From assembly GCA_035319185.1 (NCBI GenBank), contig DATHDF010000035.1, positions 1 to 64,000 of the forward strand: DNA of 64,000 nucleotides, in the 5' to 3' direction. The position numbers and the translations under genes were made by a program. Under the pieces are notes generated by a model. That model was not told the DNA's origin. It made no database searches and saw only the letters and a program-made list of their open reading frames with translations. Shown one piece after another: positions 48,914 to 58,046 of this stretch (its first letter is position 1; every line of letters begins with the position of its first letter). Source of the stretch: Fen-1308 sp035319185 (GTDB lineage: Bacteria; Nitrospirota; Thermodesulfovibrionia; Thermodesulfovibrionales; Dissulfurispiraceae).

Positions 48914-49657
48914 TCAGCGATCGCCCTTGATTACCTTGGTGCCTATCCTGCGGCCCAGCAAAAGTTTCCTAATATTATCTGTTTTTTTGATATCAAAAAC
49001 AACTATCGGAAGATTGTTGTCCATGCAGAGCGTGATGGCGGTCGAATCCATGACCTTCAGGTCCTGCTTGATCACATCTAAATAGGAAATAACGTCATAT
49101 TTCCTGGCCGACGGGTCCTTGACAGGGTCCGCATTGTAAACGCCGTCCACCTTGGTCCCTTTTAGAATCACCTCAGCGCCGATTTCCATAGCCCTTAGCG
49201 CTGCAGCGGTGTCAGTTGTGAAATACGGATTTCCGGTCCCGGCGGCAAAAATTACTATCCGGCCCTTCTCAAGATGACGCACTGCCTTGCGCCGGATATA
49301 CGGCTCAGCCAGCTCGCGCATCTCGATGGCCGACTGAACGCGCGTTTGCAGGCCGAGTTTTTCGAGGGAATTCTGGAGGGCGAGGGCGTTGATTACGGTT
49401 GCGAGCATCCCCATGTAATCGGCTGAAGCCCGTTCCATGCCCTTGACAGAGGCCTCAACGCCTCTGAAGATATTACCCCCTCCGATGACCACGGAAATCT
49501 GGATGCCCATGTCGTAGACCTTCTTGATCTCGGCAGCCATGAACTGAACAGTGGCCGGATCCAGCCCGTACGACTTGTCTCCCATGAGGGCCTCCCCGCT
49601 CAGCTTGAGCAGGATCTTCTTGTAAATCGGCGTCGCACTCTGGTTCCTCTTCCTCAC
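48914..49657 (-). CDS. pyrH: UMP kinase
   Basis: Phosphorylates UMP in pyrimidine nucleotide synthesis. 247 residues. The N-terminal YKKILLKLSGEALMGDKSYG, GGGNIFRG, MGMLATVINALALQ and RHLEKGRIVIFAAGTGNPYFTTD motifs are all present. It carries a 16-residue N-terminal extension rich in Arg/Asn/Gln. It sits between tsf and frr. Confidence 0.97.
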   Translation of the reverse strand: MRKRNQSATPIYKKILLKLSGEALMGDKSYGLDPATVQFMAAEIKKVYDMGIQISVVIGGGNIFRGVEASVKGMERASADYMGMLATVINALALQNSLEKLGLQTRVQSAIEMRELAEPYIRRKAVRHLEKGRIVIFAAGTGNPYFTTDTAAALRAMEIGAEVILKGTKVDGVYNADPVKDPSARKYDVISYLDVIKQDLKVMDSTAITLCMDNNLPIVVFDIKKTDNIRKLLLGRRIGTKVIKGDR

Positions 49658-49680
49658 GGAAAATCTCCTCTAAAACAGTA

Positions 49681-50295
49681 TCAGCACGACTCGGTCTTGG
49701 CCATGCCCTCGCCCAGCTGGAATCTTGCAAATCTCCGGACAACGATATTTTCGCCCAGTTTGGCGATCTTTTCGGTAATGATGTCTTTCACCTTCTTTTT
49801 GCCGTCCGGGTCCTTGATGAAAACCTGCTCAAGGAGGCACATGTCGCTATAAAATTTGTCGAGCTTGCCTTCTATTATCTTTTCCACGACCTGGGGCGGC
49901 TTGTTGGTAACCTGCGCCCTGTATATCTCTTTCTCCCTCTCGATGGTCTCGGCGGATACGTCTTCCCTGGAAATGTACGGCGGATTCGCGGCGGCTATGT
50001 GCATCGCAATATCCTTAACCAGCCCCCTGAAATCATCAGTCCTCGCCACGAAATCGGTCTCGCAATTGATCTCGACCATGACCCCAAGTTTATCCATATG
50101 TATATATGAGCCTATCAGTCCCTCGGTTGCGGAGCGGCTGGCTTTTTTTGCCGCAGAGGCAAGACCCTTCTGCCGAAGATAATCGATAGCTTTTTCCATA
50201 TCTCCGCCGCTTTCAGAGAGGGCGCGCTTGCAATCCATTAGACCAGCGCCCGTCTTTTCCCTGAGTTCCTTAACCATTTCAGCGCTTATGTTCAT
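49681..50295 (-). CDS. tsf: Elongation factor Ts
   Basis: Nucleotide exchange factor for EF-Tu. 204 residues, the short form seen in several phyla. N-terminal KELREKTGAGLMDCKRALSE (EF-Tu contact) and INCETDFVARTDDF are intact, and it ends GENIVVRRFARFQLGEG. The start overlaps the rpsB stop by one base. Confidence 0.97.
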   Translation of the reverse strand: MNISAEMVKELREKTGAGLMDCKRALSESGGDMEKAIDYLRQKGLASAAKKASRSATEGLIGSYIHMDKLGVMVEINCETDFVARTDDFRGLVKDIAMHIAAANPPYISREDVSAETIEREKEIYRAQVTNKPPQVVEKIIEGKLDKFYSDMCLLEQVFIKDPDGKKKVKDIITEKIAKLGENIVVRRFARFQLGEGMAKTESC

Positions 50296-51077
50296 TATGC
50301 CTTTTCCTCCACGCCTGCAACACCTTCTTTTTCACCGCCTGCGGCCATGTCCTTGGCTGCAGCGGCTTCAGCAGTCTCTTGCGCCTTCTTCGAAAGAGCG
50401 CCTTTCCCCTCGACAACAGCCGATGCCATCTTGGAAGAAATGAGCTTGATAGCCCTTATCGCGTCGTCGTTGCCAGGTATAACGTAATCGGCATCATCGG
50501 GGTCGCAATTTGTATCGACTACGGCCACTATGGGAATGGAAAGCCTCTTGGCCTCTTCCACTGCGATATTTTCCTTGCGGGGATCGATGATGAAAACGGC
50601 CGTTGGGATGCTTTTCATCTCCTTTATACCGCACAGATTCTTTTCGAGCTTCTCGCGTTCCTTTTCAAGCTGCGAGACCTCTTTCTTCGTCAATACGTTA
50701 TATGTGCCGTCAGCCTTCATGTTTTCGATCTTCTTGAGCCTTTCAATACTCTTCTTGACCGTGGTGAAGTTTGTCAGCATGCCTCCGAGCCATCTGCTCG
50801 TGACATAATAGGCGCCTGCCTTTTTCGCCTCTTCGGTAACGGCATCCTGCGCCTGCTTTTTTGTTCCCACAAACAGTACGTCGCCCCCTGAAGTCGCCAC
50901 GTTCCTGAGAAAATTATAGGCCTCTTCGACACCCTTCAATGTCTTCTGAAGATCGACGATATGAATACCATTCCTCTCTCCGAAGATATATTTTTTCATC
51001 TTCGGGTTCCACCTCTTCACCTGATGCCCGAAATGGGCGCCGGACTCCAGAAGTTCCTTCATCGTTACAACCGCCAT
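50295..51077 (-). CDS. rpsB: 30S ribosomal protein S2
   Basis: 260 residues from the ATG at 51077, preceded by AGGAGGAG. MKELLESGAHFGHQVKRWNP is the conserved start; the C-terminus has an Ala/Glu-rich extension of about 35 residues. Two Cys and normal S2 core motifs (RWLGGMLTNFTTVKKSIERL, DTNCDPDDADYVIPGNDDA) are present. First gene of the translation run. Confidence 0.97.
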   Translation of the reverse strand: MAVVTMKELLESGAHFGHQVKRWNPKMKKYIFGERNGIHIVDLQKTLKGVEEAYNFLRNVATSGGDVLFVGTKKQAQDAVTEEAKKAGAYYVTSRWLGGMLTNFTTVKKSIERLKKIENMKADGTYNVLTKKEVSQLEKEREKLEKNLCGIKEMKSIPTAVFIIDPRKENIAVEEAKRLSIPIVAVVDTNCDPDDADYVIPGNDDAIRAIKLISSKMASAVVEGKGALSKKAQETAEAAAAKDMAAGGEKEGVAGVEEKA

Positions 51078-51185
51078 CTTGCTCCTCCTGTCTGCTTTGG
51101 TTTTTCCTCCGCCCTCTTCTCCTAACCAGCCGCACGGCGGGACCATCGAAGAATCATAACGGGCGTGTGTTTTTAAACTAGAAAG

Positions 51186-51213
51186 TTTATCATGATTTAC
51201 ATCTATTTATCAA
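51186..51213 (-). promoter_or_regulatory. Putative rpsB promoter
   Basis: On the reverse strand TTGATA (51213-51208) and GATAAA (51191-51186) with a 16-base spacer. A leader of about 100 bases follows before the rpsB start; no known S2 leader motif is recognised. Confidence 0.45.
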
Positions 51214-51272
51214 GCAGTAACGCAAAATCCAGATATGCTCGCGCCGCCCTCCGAAAAAATGTACGCAAGACC

Positions 51273-52457
51273 TCAGTCCAGAAGCGGCAGCTGCTGTTTG
51301 TTATGGTTCTTGTTGGGATTAAATATGCGTACGGAATTCTTGATGAGCTTTGCAGAGTAAAGCGCGCTGTCGGCAGCACGGTAAAGCTCTTTGTGGTCTC
51401 TTACCCTGGCGGTCTTTGAATTGGCGATTCCAACGCTTACCGTTGGGACCTGCTTCAAAATGCCGAGATAGTGCCTGGCAAATTTCTCCTGCAATCTCAT
51501 GGCAAAATTATATGCGCCTTCCGTATCGGATTCGAGCAGCATGTAACCGAATTCGTCCCCGCCAAGACGACAGGCTACATCGCCTTTTCTGCCTATCTGT
51601 TTGAGCATCCTCGACAGCGTACGGATTACCCTGTCCCCCATCACATGACCGTACGTGTCGTTTATGGGCTTTAGATTGTCGATGTCTATAAACAGAAGCG
51701 AGAATTGCACATCGTACCTCTTGGATTTCAGGAATTCCTCCTCCAGTCTCTTGAAAAAGAAGCGGCGATTGAAAATGCCCGTAAGCGGGTCGATCAGGGC
51801 TATTTTTCGAAGCTGCTTGTTTTTTCTTAAAAGCTCTGAAGTCTTTTTGTCGACTTCGGCCTTTAGTGTGGTATTCCAGCCGGCAAGGCTGCTGTACAGC
51901 CTCGACAACGTGATTACCTGGCCGACAAAGTCCGCGAGCAGGACCATCAGCGTTTCCATGTGGGAAGTATAAGCTTCGTTGTATAGCGGATGACTGAAAT
52001 TAATGACGCCGATTATCTCATCTTCGGCCCGGATGGGGACGGACAGCATTGAGGTTATACTGACATTATTGTCCAGCTTGAGATATTTGTCATCGGTCGA
52101 TACATCGGCAACATAGATTGGCTTACCGGTCGCAAATGCTGTTCCCGCGATCCCGGTGCCTGCATCCATCACCGTGCCGGTCTTCCATTTTCCGCCGTTG
52201 TGTTTGTCGCCCTTGCCGCTGCCGGCAACAAGTATTAATTTCTTCCCGCCGTCATCTTTGAGCATGATAGAGCAGTTTTCGAAGGAAAGCTCGCCCGAAA
52301 AAATATCGACGATATTCCGGCAAAGGGTATCCATTTCGCGTTCCCTTTTGCCGAGAGCGCTGACTCTGATCATAGCGGAGATTATCCTGATGATCTTCTC
52401 ATAGAATTCATCTTCACTACGCAGCATACCGGACGGACCGGTCAGAGAATCAGACAC
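51273..52457 (-). CDS. GAF-GGDEF diguanylate cyclase
   Basis: 394-residue cytoplasmic c-di-GMP synthase. The GAF sensor spans about residues 40-190 (CSIMLKDDGGKKLILVAGSG, GIAGTAFATGKPIYVADVST, SVPIRAEDEIIGVINFS). A coiled linker follows, then a GGDEF domain with DPLTGIFNRRFFFKRLEEE, DIDNLKPINDTYGHVMGD and an intact RLGGDEFGYML. It may answer a small ligand, redox or gas signal through GAF. Upstream there is no SD-rich operon partner; the next gene is a rhomboid on the same strand. Confidence 0.93.
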   Translation of the reverse strand: MSDSLTGPSGMLRSEDEFYEKIIRIISAMIRVSALGKREREMDTLCRNIVDIFSGELSFENCSIMLKDDGGKKLILVAGSGKGDKHNGGKWKTGTVMDAGTGIAGTAFATGKPIYVADVSTDDKYLKLDNNVSITSMLSVPIRAEDEIIGVINFSHPLYNEAYTSHMETLMVLLADFVGQVITLSRLYSSLAGWNTTLKAEVDKKTSELLRKNKQLRKIALIDPLTGIFNRRFFFKRLEEEFLKSKRYDVQFSLLFIDIDNLKPINDTYGHVMGDRVIRTLSRMLKQIGRKGDVACRLGGDEFGYMLLESDTEGAYNFAMRLQEKFARHYLGILKQVPTVSVGIANSKTARVRDHKELYRAADSALYSAKLIKNSVRIFNPNKNHNKQQLPLLD

Positions 52458-52538
52458 AAAAGCCCTCTCGCATTCGGCATTTCGATATTTTGGCTTTTTA
52501 TTATAAACAAAACCCGGGAAGGAATGCAGTGATTCGAA

Positions 52539-53222
52539 TCAAAACCTTGTGTATCGCTTGCGGGGAAGCCAAAGCCTTATCGTCAGAAGGCCGGCAAGAA
52601 AACCTCCGATATGCGCAAACCAAGCCACGCCGCCGGACTGAATGCCGGTTTCGCTTATAAATCCGTTCAGCAACTGTAAAACGGCCCATAGCCCTATTAC
52701 TATGAGAGCGGGAATCCTGGATATCCAGATCAGTCCGAAAAAAACCAGTGTTATAACACGTGCCGAAGGGAAGAGCAATATGTAAGCGCCGAGCACGCCC
52801 GAAACGGCCCCGCTGGCGCCAATCATCGGAAGCTCGGAGCCGGGACCGCTGAACGCAAAGACATAGGCTGCGACAAAGCCGGAAAAGAGATAAAAAATAG
52901 CGAACCTGACATGCCCAAGAGTATCTTCGATATTGTCTCCGAAGATCCAGAGATAGAGCATGTTTCCGCCCAGATGCAGTATGTTGCCATGCAGGAACAT
53001 GGAAGTGATAACGCTGACCAGCGGGCTTATCGGCTGATAGGCATTGGGGGTGACCTTAAACGAAGTAAGGTTTAAAGGAATAGCCCCATAGAGGCGCGCG
53101 ATATGGGATGCCTCCAGAGGTGACAGCGCCTCCCAGACAAATACAGCGCAGTTCAAGAAGATAATGATAATTGTTACAAAGGGAGTAGTCTCGGACTTAT
53201 TTTCATCTTTAAGGGGGATCAT
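52539..53222 (-). CDS. Rhomboid-family intramembrane serine protease
   Basis: 227-residue membrane protease. The catalytic Ser is in GASGAVSGVLGAYI and the catalytic His in FAHIGGFLAGLL. The conserved LHGNILHLGGNMLYLWIFGDN motif precedes them. About seven helices. Substrates unknown. It lies upstream of the GAF-GGDEF gene. Confidence 0.93.
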   Translation of the reverse strand: MIPLKDENKSETTPFVTIIIIFLNCAVFVWEALSPLEASHIARLYGAIPLNLTSFKVTPNAYQPISPLVSVITSMFLHGNILHLGGNMLYLWIFGDNIEDTLGHVRFAIFYLFSGFVAAYVFAFSGPGSELPMIGASGAVSGVLGAYILLFPSARVITLVFFGLIWISRIPALIVIGLWAVLQLLNGFISETGIQSGGVAWFAHIGGFLAGLLTIRLWLPRKRYTRF

Positions 53223-53265
53223 CTGTCAGTCTCAATGATAGGATTTTTTTAAAGTTTCCGCAAGA

Positions 53266-53302
53266 GAAAAAACAAAAAAAAGGCGGGCACCGAAGCCCGC
53301 CT
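53266..53302 (-). terminator. Rho-independent terminator of hcp
   Basis: On the reverse strand GGCGGGC and GCCCGCC arms (53301-53295 and 53288-53282) with a six-base loop, followed by eight T residues and a further T-run. It lies just after the hcp stop at 53319. Confidence 0.92.
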
Positions 53303-53318
53303 GTGAAGGAAAGACAAT

Positions 53319-54947
53319 CTAGCCGAGAATCGCCTTCAAATCCTGCTCAGGTGTTGTAATCGGCTTTATGTTGAAATTGTCCACAAGCACCTTCAAGACG
53401 TTGGGCGTAATGAAAGCCGGCAGCGCGGGGCCGAGGCGGATATCCTTGATGCCGAGGTACAGAAGCGTCAGCAGAATGGCAACCGCCTTCTGCTCGTACC
53501 ATGAAAGTACAAGCGACAGCGGCAGGTCGTTTACGCCTACCTTGAACGCCTCTGCAAGCGCGACAGCGATCTTGACCGCTGAATAAGCGTCATTGCATTG
53601 TCCTACATCCAGCAGCCTCGGGATACCGCCGATGTCGCCAAGTTCCTTGTCGAAGAAGCGGAACTTACCGCAGGCCAGAGTCAGAACTATTGTGTCTTTC
53701 GGTGTCTTTTCGACAAAATCGCTATAGTAGTTGCGGCCCGGCTTGGCGCCGTCGCAGCCGCCGACAAGGAAGAAATGACGAATTTGCTTATTCTTCACTG
53801 CCTCGATCACTGTACCTGCAACGCCCAAAACAGTGTTCCTTCCGAATCCTACCGTAACCGATTTACCCTCGGCGTCCTCTGCAAAGCCGGGCAGCTGCAA
53901 TGCCCTTTCAATTACCGCAGAGAAATTGCGGTCGCTTATGTGCTTGATGCCGGGCCAGCCGACCAGTCCGCAGGTAAAGATGTTATCCTTATATGCATCC
54001 TGCGGCTTCTGAAGGCAGTTCGTGGTCATAAGTATTGCACCCGGAAACTGAGGGAACTCTTTGTGCTGGTTCTGCCATGCGGTCCCAAAATGGCCGTAAA
54101 AGTGGGGATACTTTTTCAGACCCGGATATGCGTGGGTCGGCAGCATTTCACCGTGGGTATAAATATTGATACCCTTTCCCTCCGTCTGTTTCAGAAGCTC
54201 ATCCAGGTCCTTGAGATCATGACCTGAAACGAGAATGGCTTTGCCCTTCCTGTGGCCAAGAGGCACCTTTGTAGGTACTGGATGGCCGTATGTCCCGGTA
54301 TTGCCAGCATCGAGCAGTTCCATCGTGCGCAGGTTGATCTCGCCGCATTTCAGGACAAGACCCACCCATTCGTTCACGCCCAATCCCTTGTTTAAAGTGG
54401 CCGCGAGGGCTTCATGAATATAAGCGTATACTTTGTCGTCCTCCTGCCCGAGGATCTGAGCATGGTCCGCATATGCTGCAACGCCTTTAATCCCGTAGAT
54501 CATGGTCTGCTGAAGCGAATCGATATCAGGATTAATATCCGCAAAAGATTTAATACCAACCTCTTCTCCCTGTTTTACAAGTCCGGCAAGATCGGCTGCA
54601 GGTTTGAATGTTGCGGTGCCATCAGTGAATTCTACGTTCTTCCCGGCAGCCTTGAGTTTTGACTTGACCGCCTCCCTATGGCCCACACACTCGTTGATAA
54701 GGGCGACAAAGCGAGCGGGGTCGAAGTCGACATTGGTAAGTGTCGAAAAAAGAGACTTTGTCGTGAATATGTTTACCGAATTGTCCAGAACGCCCGCCTT
54801 CCTCGCTTCAATCGCGTATTGAGAAAGGCCCTTAAGGGCATAGATCAGAAGGTCCTGAAGCGCTGCAACATCGGGCTGCTTTCCGCAGACCCCTATTTTT
54901 GTGCACCCGGTACCCTGTGCTGTTTGTTCACACTGATAACAAAACAT
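53319..54947 (-). CDS. hcp: Hydroxylamine reductase / hybrid-cluster protein
   Basis: 542 residues. The N-terminal cysteine set C-x2-C-x8-C-x5-C (MFCYQCEQTAQGTGCTKIGVC) is the class I type binding a 4Fe-4S cluster; the hybrid Fe-S-O cluster ligands lie further on. Hcp reduces hydroxylamine and nitric oxide and limits nitrosative stress. The SD (GGGAGG) is good. An Fnr/HcpR-type site and a -10 TATACT with exact class II spacing are upstream, matching the sites at the siroheme and ferredoxin genes. No hcr reductase gene is adjacent; the co-regulated ferredoxin could donate electrons. Confidence 0.96.
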   Translation of the reverse strand: MFCYQCEQTAQGTGCTKIGVCGKQPDVAALQDLLIYALKGLSQYAIEARKAGVLDNSVNIFTTKSLFSTLTNVDFDPARFVALINECVGHREAVKSKLKAAGKNVEFTDGTATFKPAADLAGLVKQGEEVGIKSFADINPDIDSLQQTMIYGIKGVAAYADHAQILGQEDDKVYAYIHEALAATLNKGLGVNEWVGLVLKCGEINLRTMELLDAGNTGTYGHPVPTKVPLGHRKGKAILVSGHDLKDLDELLKQTEGKGINIYTHGEMLPTHAYPGLKKYPHFYGHFGTAWQNQHKEFPQFPGAILMTTNCLQKPQDAYKDNIFTCGLVGWPGIKHISDRNFSAVIERALQLPGFAEDAEGKSVTVGFGRNTVLGVAGTVIEAVKNKQIRHFFLVGGCDGAKPGRNYYSDFVEKTPKDTIVLTLACGKFRFFDKELGDIGGIPRLLDVGQCNDAYSAVKIAVALAEAFKVGVNDLPLSLVLSWYEQKAVAILLTLLYLGIKDIRLGPALPAFITPNVLKVLVDNFNIKPITTPEQDLKAILG

Positions 54948-54986
54948 CGTAAATCCTCCCTTTGTTTTTATTTGAAGCGTTGATTC

Positions 54987-55029
54987 AGTATAACGATAAA
55001 AAAAGCCGGCTGGTATGATCTAAGTCATA
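54987..55029 (-). promoter_or_regulatory. Fnr/HcpR-type operator and -10 of hcp
   Basis: TATGATCTAAGTCATA (55014-55029) with the core TGACTTAGATCA on the reverse strand. TATACT (54992-54987) begins 29.5 bases from its centre, the exact class II -41.5 layout. The same core is at 16507-16520. Confidence 0.8.
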
Positions 55030-55115
55030 ATCCAAAAAAGTCCATAAAAGCGCTAAAGTTGATAAACCAATGACGGTGATATTGCACTTCCGAGAGGTCT
55101 ATTCTAGGATTCGTC

Positions 55116-56111
55116 TTACTGGATAAACTGGGATAGGGCCTTGCATATCAGCCATGCAAGGGCGGCGCAGGCAGGGATCGTAACAATCCATGCGGCGACT
55201 ATATTGCCCCCCACCGTCCAGCGGACAGCAGAAACCCGTTTGGATGCGACAACCCCCATGATAGAGGCTGAAACTATATGGGTAGTAGAAAGCGGCATGC
55301 CTATGCGAGAGGCAATCTCGATTACCGTTGCTGCGACAGTATCGGCAGCAAAGCCGTTAATCGGCCGTAATTGAGCAAGCTTAATGCCTAATGTTTTAAT
55401 GATCCTCCATCCTCCTATAGCCGTGCCCAGAGACATGGCGACAGCGCAGACCCCGATGACCCACAAGGGGACCTCAAAACTGGAGAGGTGATAGTAGCTG
55501 ACGAGGGCCATGGTTATAATCCCCATAGTTTTCTGGGCATCATTGTTTCCGTGGCTGAAGGCAATATAGGCAGCTGACACTATCTGAAACCGCTTGAAAA
55601 AATTATTTACAAAAGAAGGAGAGTAATTGCAGAAGAAGCGGGCAAGCAAAAGCATAAGAAGAAGGCCACATCCGAATCCGACAAGCGGCGAGACAAAAAG
55701 CCCGATCAACACCTTATAGACCCCGGTAGCTATAATAACTCCCGTTCCAGAGGTAGCAACCGCTGCGCCGACAAGACTGGACAGAACCGCATGGCTTGAA
55801 GAGGTAGGCAGTCCGAAATACCACGTGATAAGGTCCCAGATTATTGCAGATATAAGTGCAGAAAAAACAGTGAGCTGAGTTACGCCCCCCGCATCTACAA
55901 GGCCGGCTCCGACAGTCTTGGCAACGGCTGTACCTGACAGGGCGCCTAAGAGGTTCAGCACCGCCGCCATCATTATCGCCGTTCTGGGAGAAAGAACACG
56001 CGTAGATATCGAGTTGGCTATGGCATTCGCCGTGTCATGGAAGCCATTGATGAAATCAAAAAATACTGCGAGGATTATTACACAGACAAGCAGGAGAAAA
56101 GAATCATGCAT
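55116..56111 (-). CDS. pit: Low-affinity inorganic phosphate transporter (PiT family)
   Basis: 331-residue inner-membrane transporter. Family repeats at the N-terminus (DFINGFHDTANAIANSISTRVL) and in the middle (AYIAFSHGNNDAQKTMGIIT) are present, with about nine to ten helices. Moves phosphate with metal or H+ (family knowledge). The ATG overlaps the stop of the DUF47 gene by eight bases, so the pair is co-translated; PhoR-PhoB genes are just upstream. Confidence 0.95.
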   Translation of the reverse strand: MHDSFLLLVCVIILAVFFDFINGFHDTANAIANSISTRVLSPRTAIMMAAVLNLLGALSGTAVAKTVGAGLVDAGGVTQLTVFSALISAIIWDLITWYFGLPTSSSHAVLSSLVGAAVATSGTGVIIATGVYKVLIGLFVSPLVGFGCGLLLMLLLARFFCNYSPSFVNNFFKRFQIVSAAYIAFSHGNNDAQKTMGIITMALVSYYHLSSFEVPLWVIGVCAVAMSLGTAIGGWRIIKTLGIKLAQLRPINGFAADTVAATVIEIASRIGMPLSTTHIVSASIMGVVASKRVSAVRWTVGGNIVAAWIVTIPACAALAWLICKALSQFIQ

Positions 56112-56724
56112 ATTTCAGGACAATCGCTTCAAGAATGTTTGCAACATCCTCACAGGCGTCCGCAGCGCTTTCAAGGTATTCGTACACTTCCTTCCACTTG
56201 ATGATCTCAATTGGGTCTTTGACCTCAGAAAAGAGCCTGACCAGCGCGTCCCTGTATAGTCTGTCTATCCTGTTTTCCAGTCTGTTTATCTCTATGCAAT
56301 ATTCCTGTACGAACGAATATTTCTTGTCCCTGAGAGCAATGACCGCTTTGCTGACCGTCTCGGTTGTGGTCAGAATCTCTTTAGCCATGTCTATTGCTTC
56401 TTTAGTGGGGATCGAAAGCCTGAACAAGTTAAATCGTTCGACACATGCCCAGATCATATCGATAATATCGTCGATCTTGGTAGCAAGGGCATGAAGGTCT
56501 TCACGATCTATGGGTGTGATAAAGGTCTTGTTCAGTTTCTTGATGATGTCGTGAGTCATCATGTCGCCTTCTTTTTCGGCATCGCGGATCTCCTTCGAGA
56601 TCATTTCGAGATTGTCCATGTCCTGAAGTACGGCGACGAGCAGCGAGGCAGATTTGATCACATTCCTCGAAGCATGATCGAAAAGTTCAAAAAAGTCGAT
56701 TGATTTTGGAAAAAAAAATTTCAT
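56104..56724 (-). CDS. DUF47/PhoU-like phosphate transport regulator
   Basis: 206-residue helical protein of the DUF47 (PhoU-like) family, usually paired with PiT transporters. Motifs include FELFDHASRNVIKSA, DAEKEGDMMTHDIIKKLNKTFITPIDREDL and ENRIDRLYRDAL. It probably regulates the transporter in response to phosphate. A TTGACA -35-like element is at 56769-56764 upstream. It lies directly between phoR and pit. Confidence 0.93.
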   Translation of the reverse strand: MKFFFPKSIDFFELFDHASRNVIKSASLLVAVLQDMDNLEMISKEIRDAEKEGDMMTHDIIKKLNKTFITPIDREDLHALATKIDDIIDMIWACVERFNLFRLSIPTKEAIDMAKEILTTTETVSKAVIALRDKKYSFVQEYCIEINRLENRIDRLYRDALVRLFSEVKDPIEIIKWKEVYEYLESAADACEDVANILEAIVLKYA

Positions 56725-56795
56725 TACTTTCCGCCGATTAGATTAATTGATGTTCCAGGCTGTTGTCAACGCCATTCCTGACCTATAGAATAAAT

Positions 56796-58046
56796 TCATT
56801 TCTGAATAATAAGCTTGACCCTTGTACCCTTGCTCGCAGCGCTTTCCACAGTCATTTCCCAGTTATGCGCCTTGGCAAGATGTTTAACTATTGCCAGGCC
56901 GAGGCCGGTGCCGCCCATCTCGCGCGACCGCGCCCTGTCGACACGGTAAAAACGTTCCCCCAACCTAGGCAGGTGGCTGGAAGGGACACCGATACCGGTG
57001 TCTTCCACAAAAAGGGCCGGCAGATTCCCGGACACCTCAAGCCCCACGGTGACCCCGCCCTTCTCGCTGAACTTGATCCCGTTGTCGACAAGATTGAGCA
57101 GGATCTGTACCAGCCGGTCGCGGTCGGCATATATGACCGCCAAGCTTTGCGGAAAGGCCTTCTTAAGATAGAGCCCTTTTTTGTCGGCCTTATCTTTCAG
57201 AATTGCAAATACAGTGTCGACAACTTCATCCAGATTCGTTTCCGACTTGTTCACTATTATATCGCCAAGCTCAATCCGCGAAAGGGTCAGCAGATCGTCC
57301 ACCAGGCTGTTCAGCCTTTCGCTGTGGTTCTTGATCATGCTCAGAAACCGCATTGCATTTTCCCTGTCTTCGATGGCCCCGTCAAGCAGCGTTTCGGCAA
57401 AACCTTTCAAGGCGGTAATCGGCGTCTTTATCTCATGGGAAACATTCGCAACAAAATCCTTCCTCATCTCCTCAAGAAGCTTCAACCGCGTAATATCGTG
57501 CAGTGTTATAACCGTCCCCCGGACCGAATCACCCGCATAAATGGGAACCGCGGTTGCGATGAGATAAAGATCCTTGTCTGATCTTGAGACAGTGATCTCT
57601 GCCGACGCTATTTCCCAGGTATCCATTGTCCTGTTGAACAATGTAAGCATATCGGCATTCCGCAGCACTTCCATTATCTGCTTTTTTTCAATGTCCTCGC
57701 TGATCCGGAGCAGCTTCCTGAAGGCCCTGTTCGCAAGCACCACCCTGCCATGGATGTCAACCATAAGCACCCCATCCGACATACCCCTGAGAATGGCCTC
57801 AAGCCGCTCCCTCTCCTGTTCGGCAAAGTCGCGACGCTCACGTGTAAGGTCCATAACCGAAACAATGTCGCGCGCTATGCGGTCGAGGGTCTTATTGGCC
57901 ATCTTATAAGATCGCGCATCGGGGTTGCCTGAAGAAAGCTCCTTGAGCAGGCTTCCGAATTCTCGTATTGAAATTGCAGTGCGTATGATGTAAACGATCA
58001 ACGCAACTATAGCAACCAGCAAGGCAGCAATAATAAAGGTATTCAC
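56796..58046 (-). CDS. phoR: Phosphate-type sensor histidine kinase PhoR
   Basis: 416 residues. One N-terminal membrane helix (about 3-21), a HAMP-like and PAS region (ILRGMSDGVLMVDIHGRVVLANRAF), the DHp helix with phospho-His in FVANVSHEIKTPITALKGF, and an ATPase domain with DNGIKFSEKGG, VEDTGIGVP and GGTGLGLAIVKHL. Lacks a large periplasmic sensor, as PhoR does. It is next to phoB; the start follows the phoB stop directly. Probably controls the pit genes nearby. Confidence 0.92.
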   Translation of the reverse strand: MNTFIIAALLVAIVALIVYIIRTAISIREFGSLLKELSSGNPDARSYKMANKTLDRIARDIVSVMDLTRERRDFAEQERERLEAILRGMSDGVLMVDIHGRVVLANRAFRKLLRISEDIEKKQIMEVLRNADMLTLFNRTMDTWEIASAEITVSRSDKDLYLIATAVPIYAGDSVRGTVITLHDITRLKLLEEMRKDFVANVSHEIKTPITALKGFAETLLDGAIEDRENAMRFLSMIKNHSERLNSLVDDLLTLSRIELGDIIVNKSETNLDEVVDTVFAILKDKADKKGLYLKKAFPQSLAVIYADRDRLVQILLNLVDNGIKFSEKGGVTVGLEVSGNLPALFVEDTGIGVPSSHLPRLGERFYRVDRARSREMGGTGLGLAIVKHLAKAHNWEMTVESAASKGTRVKLIIQK

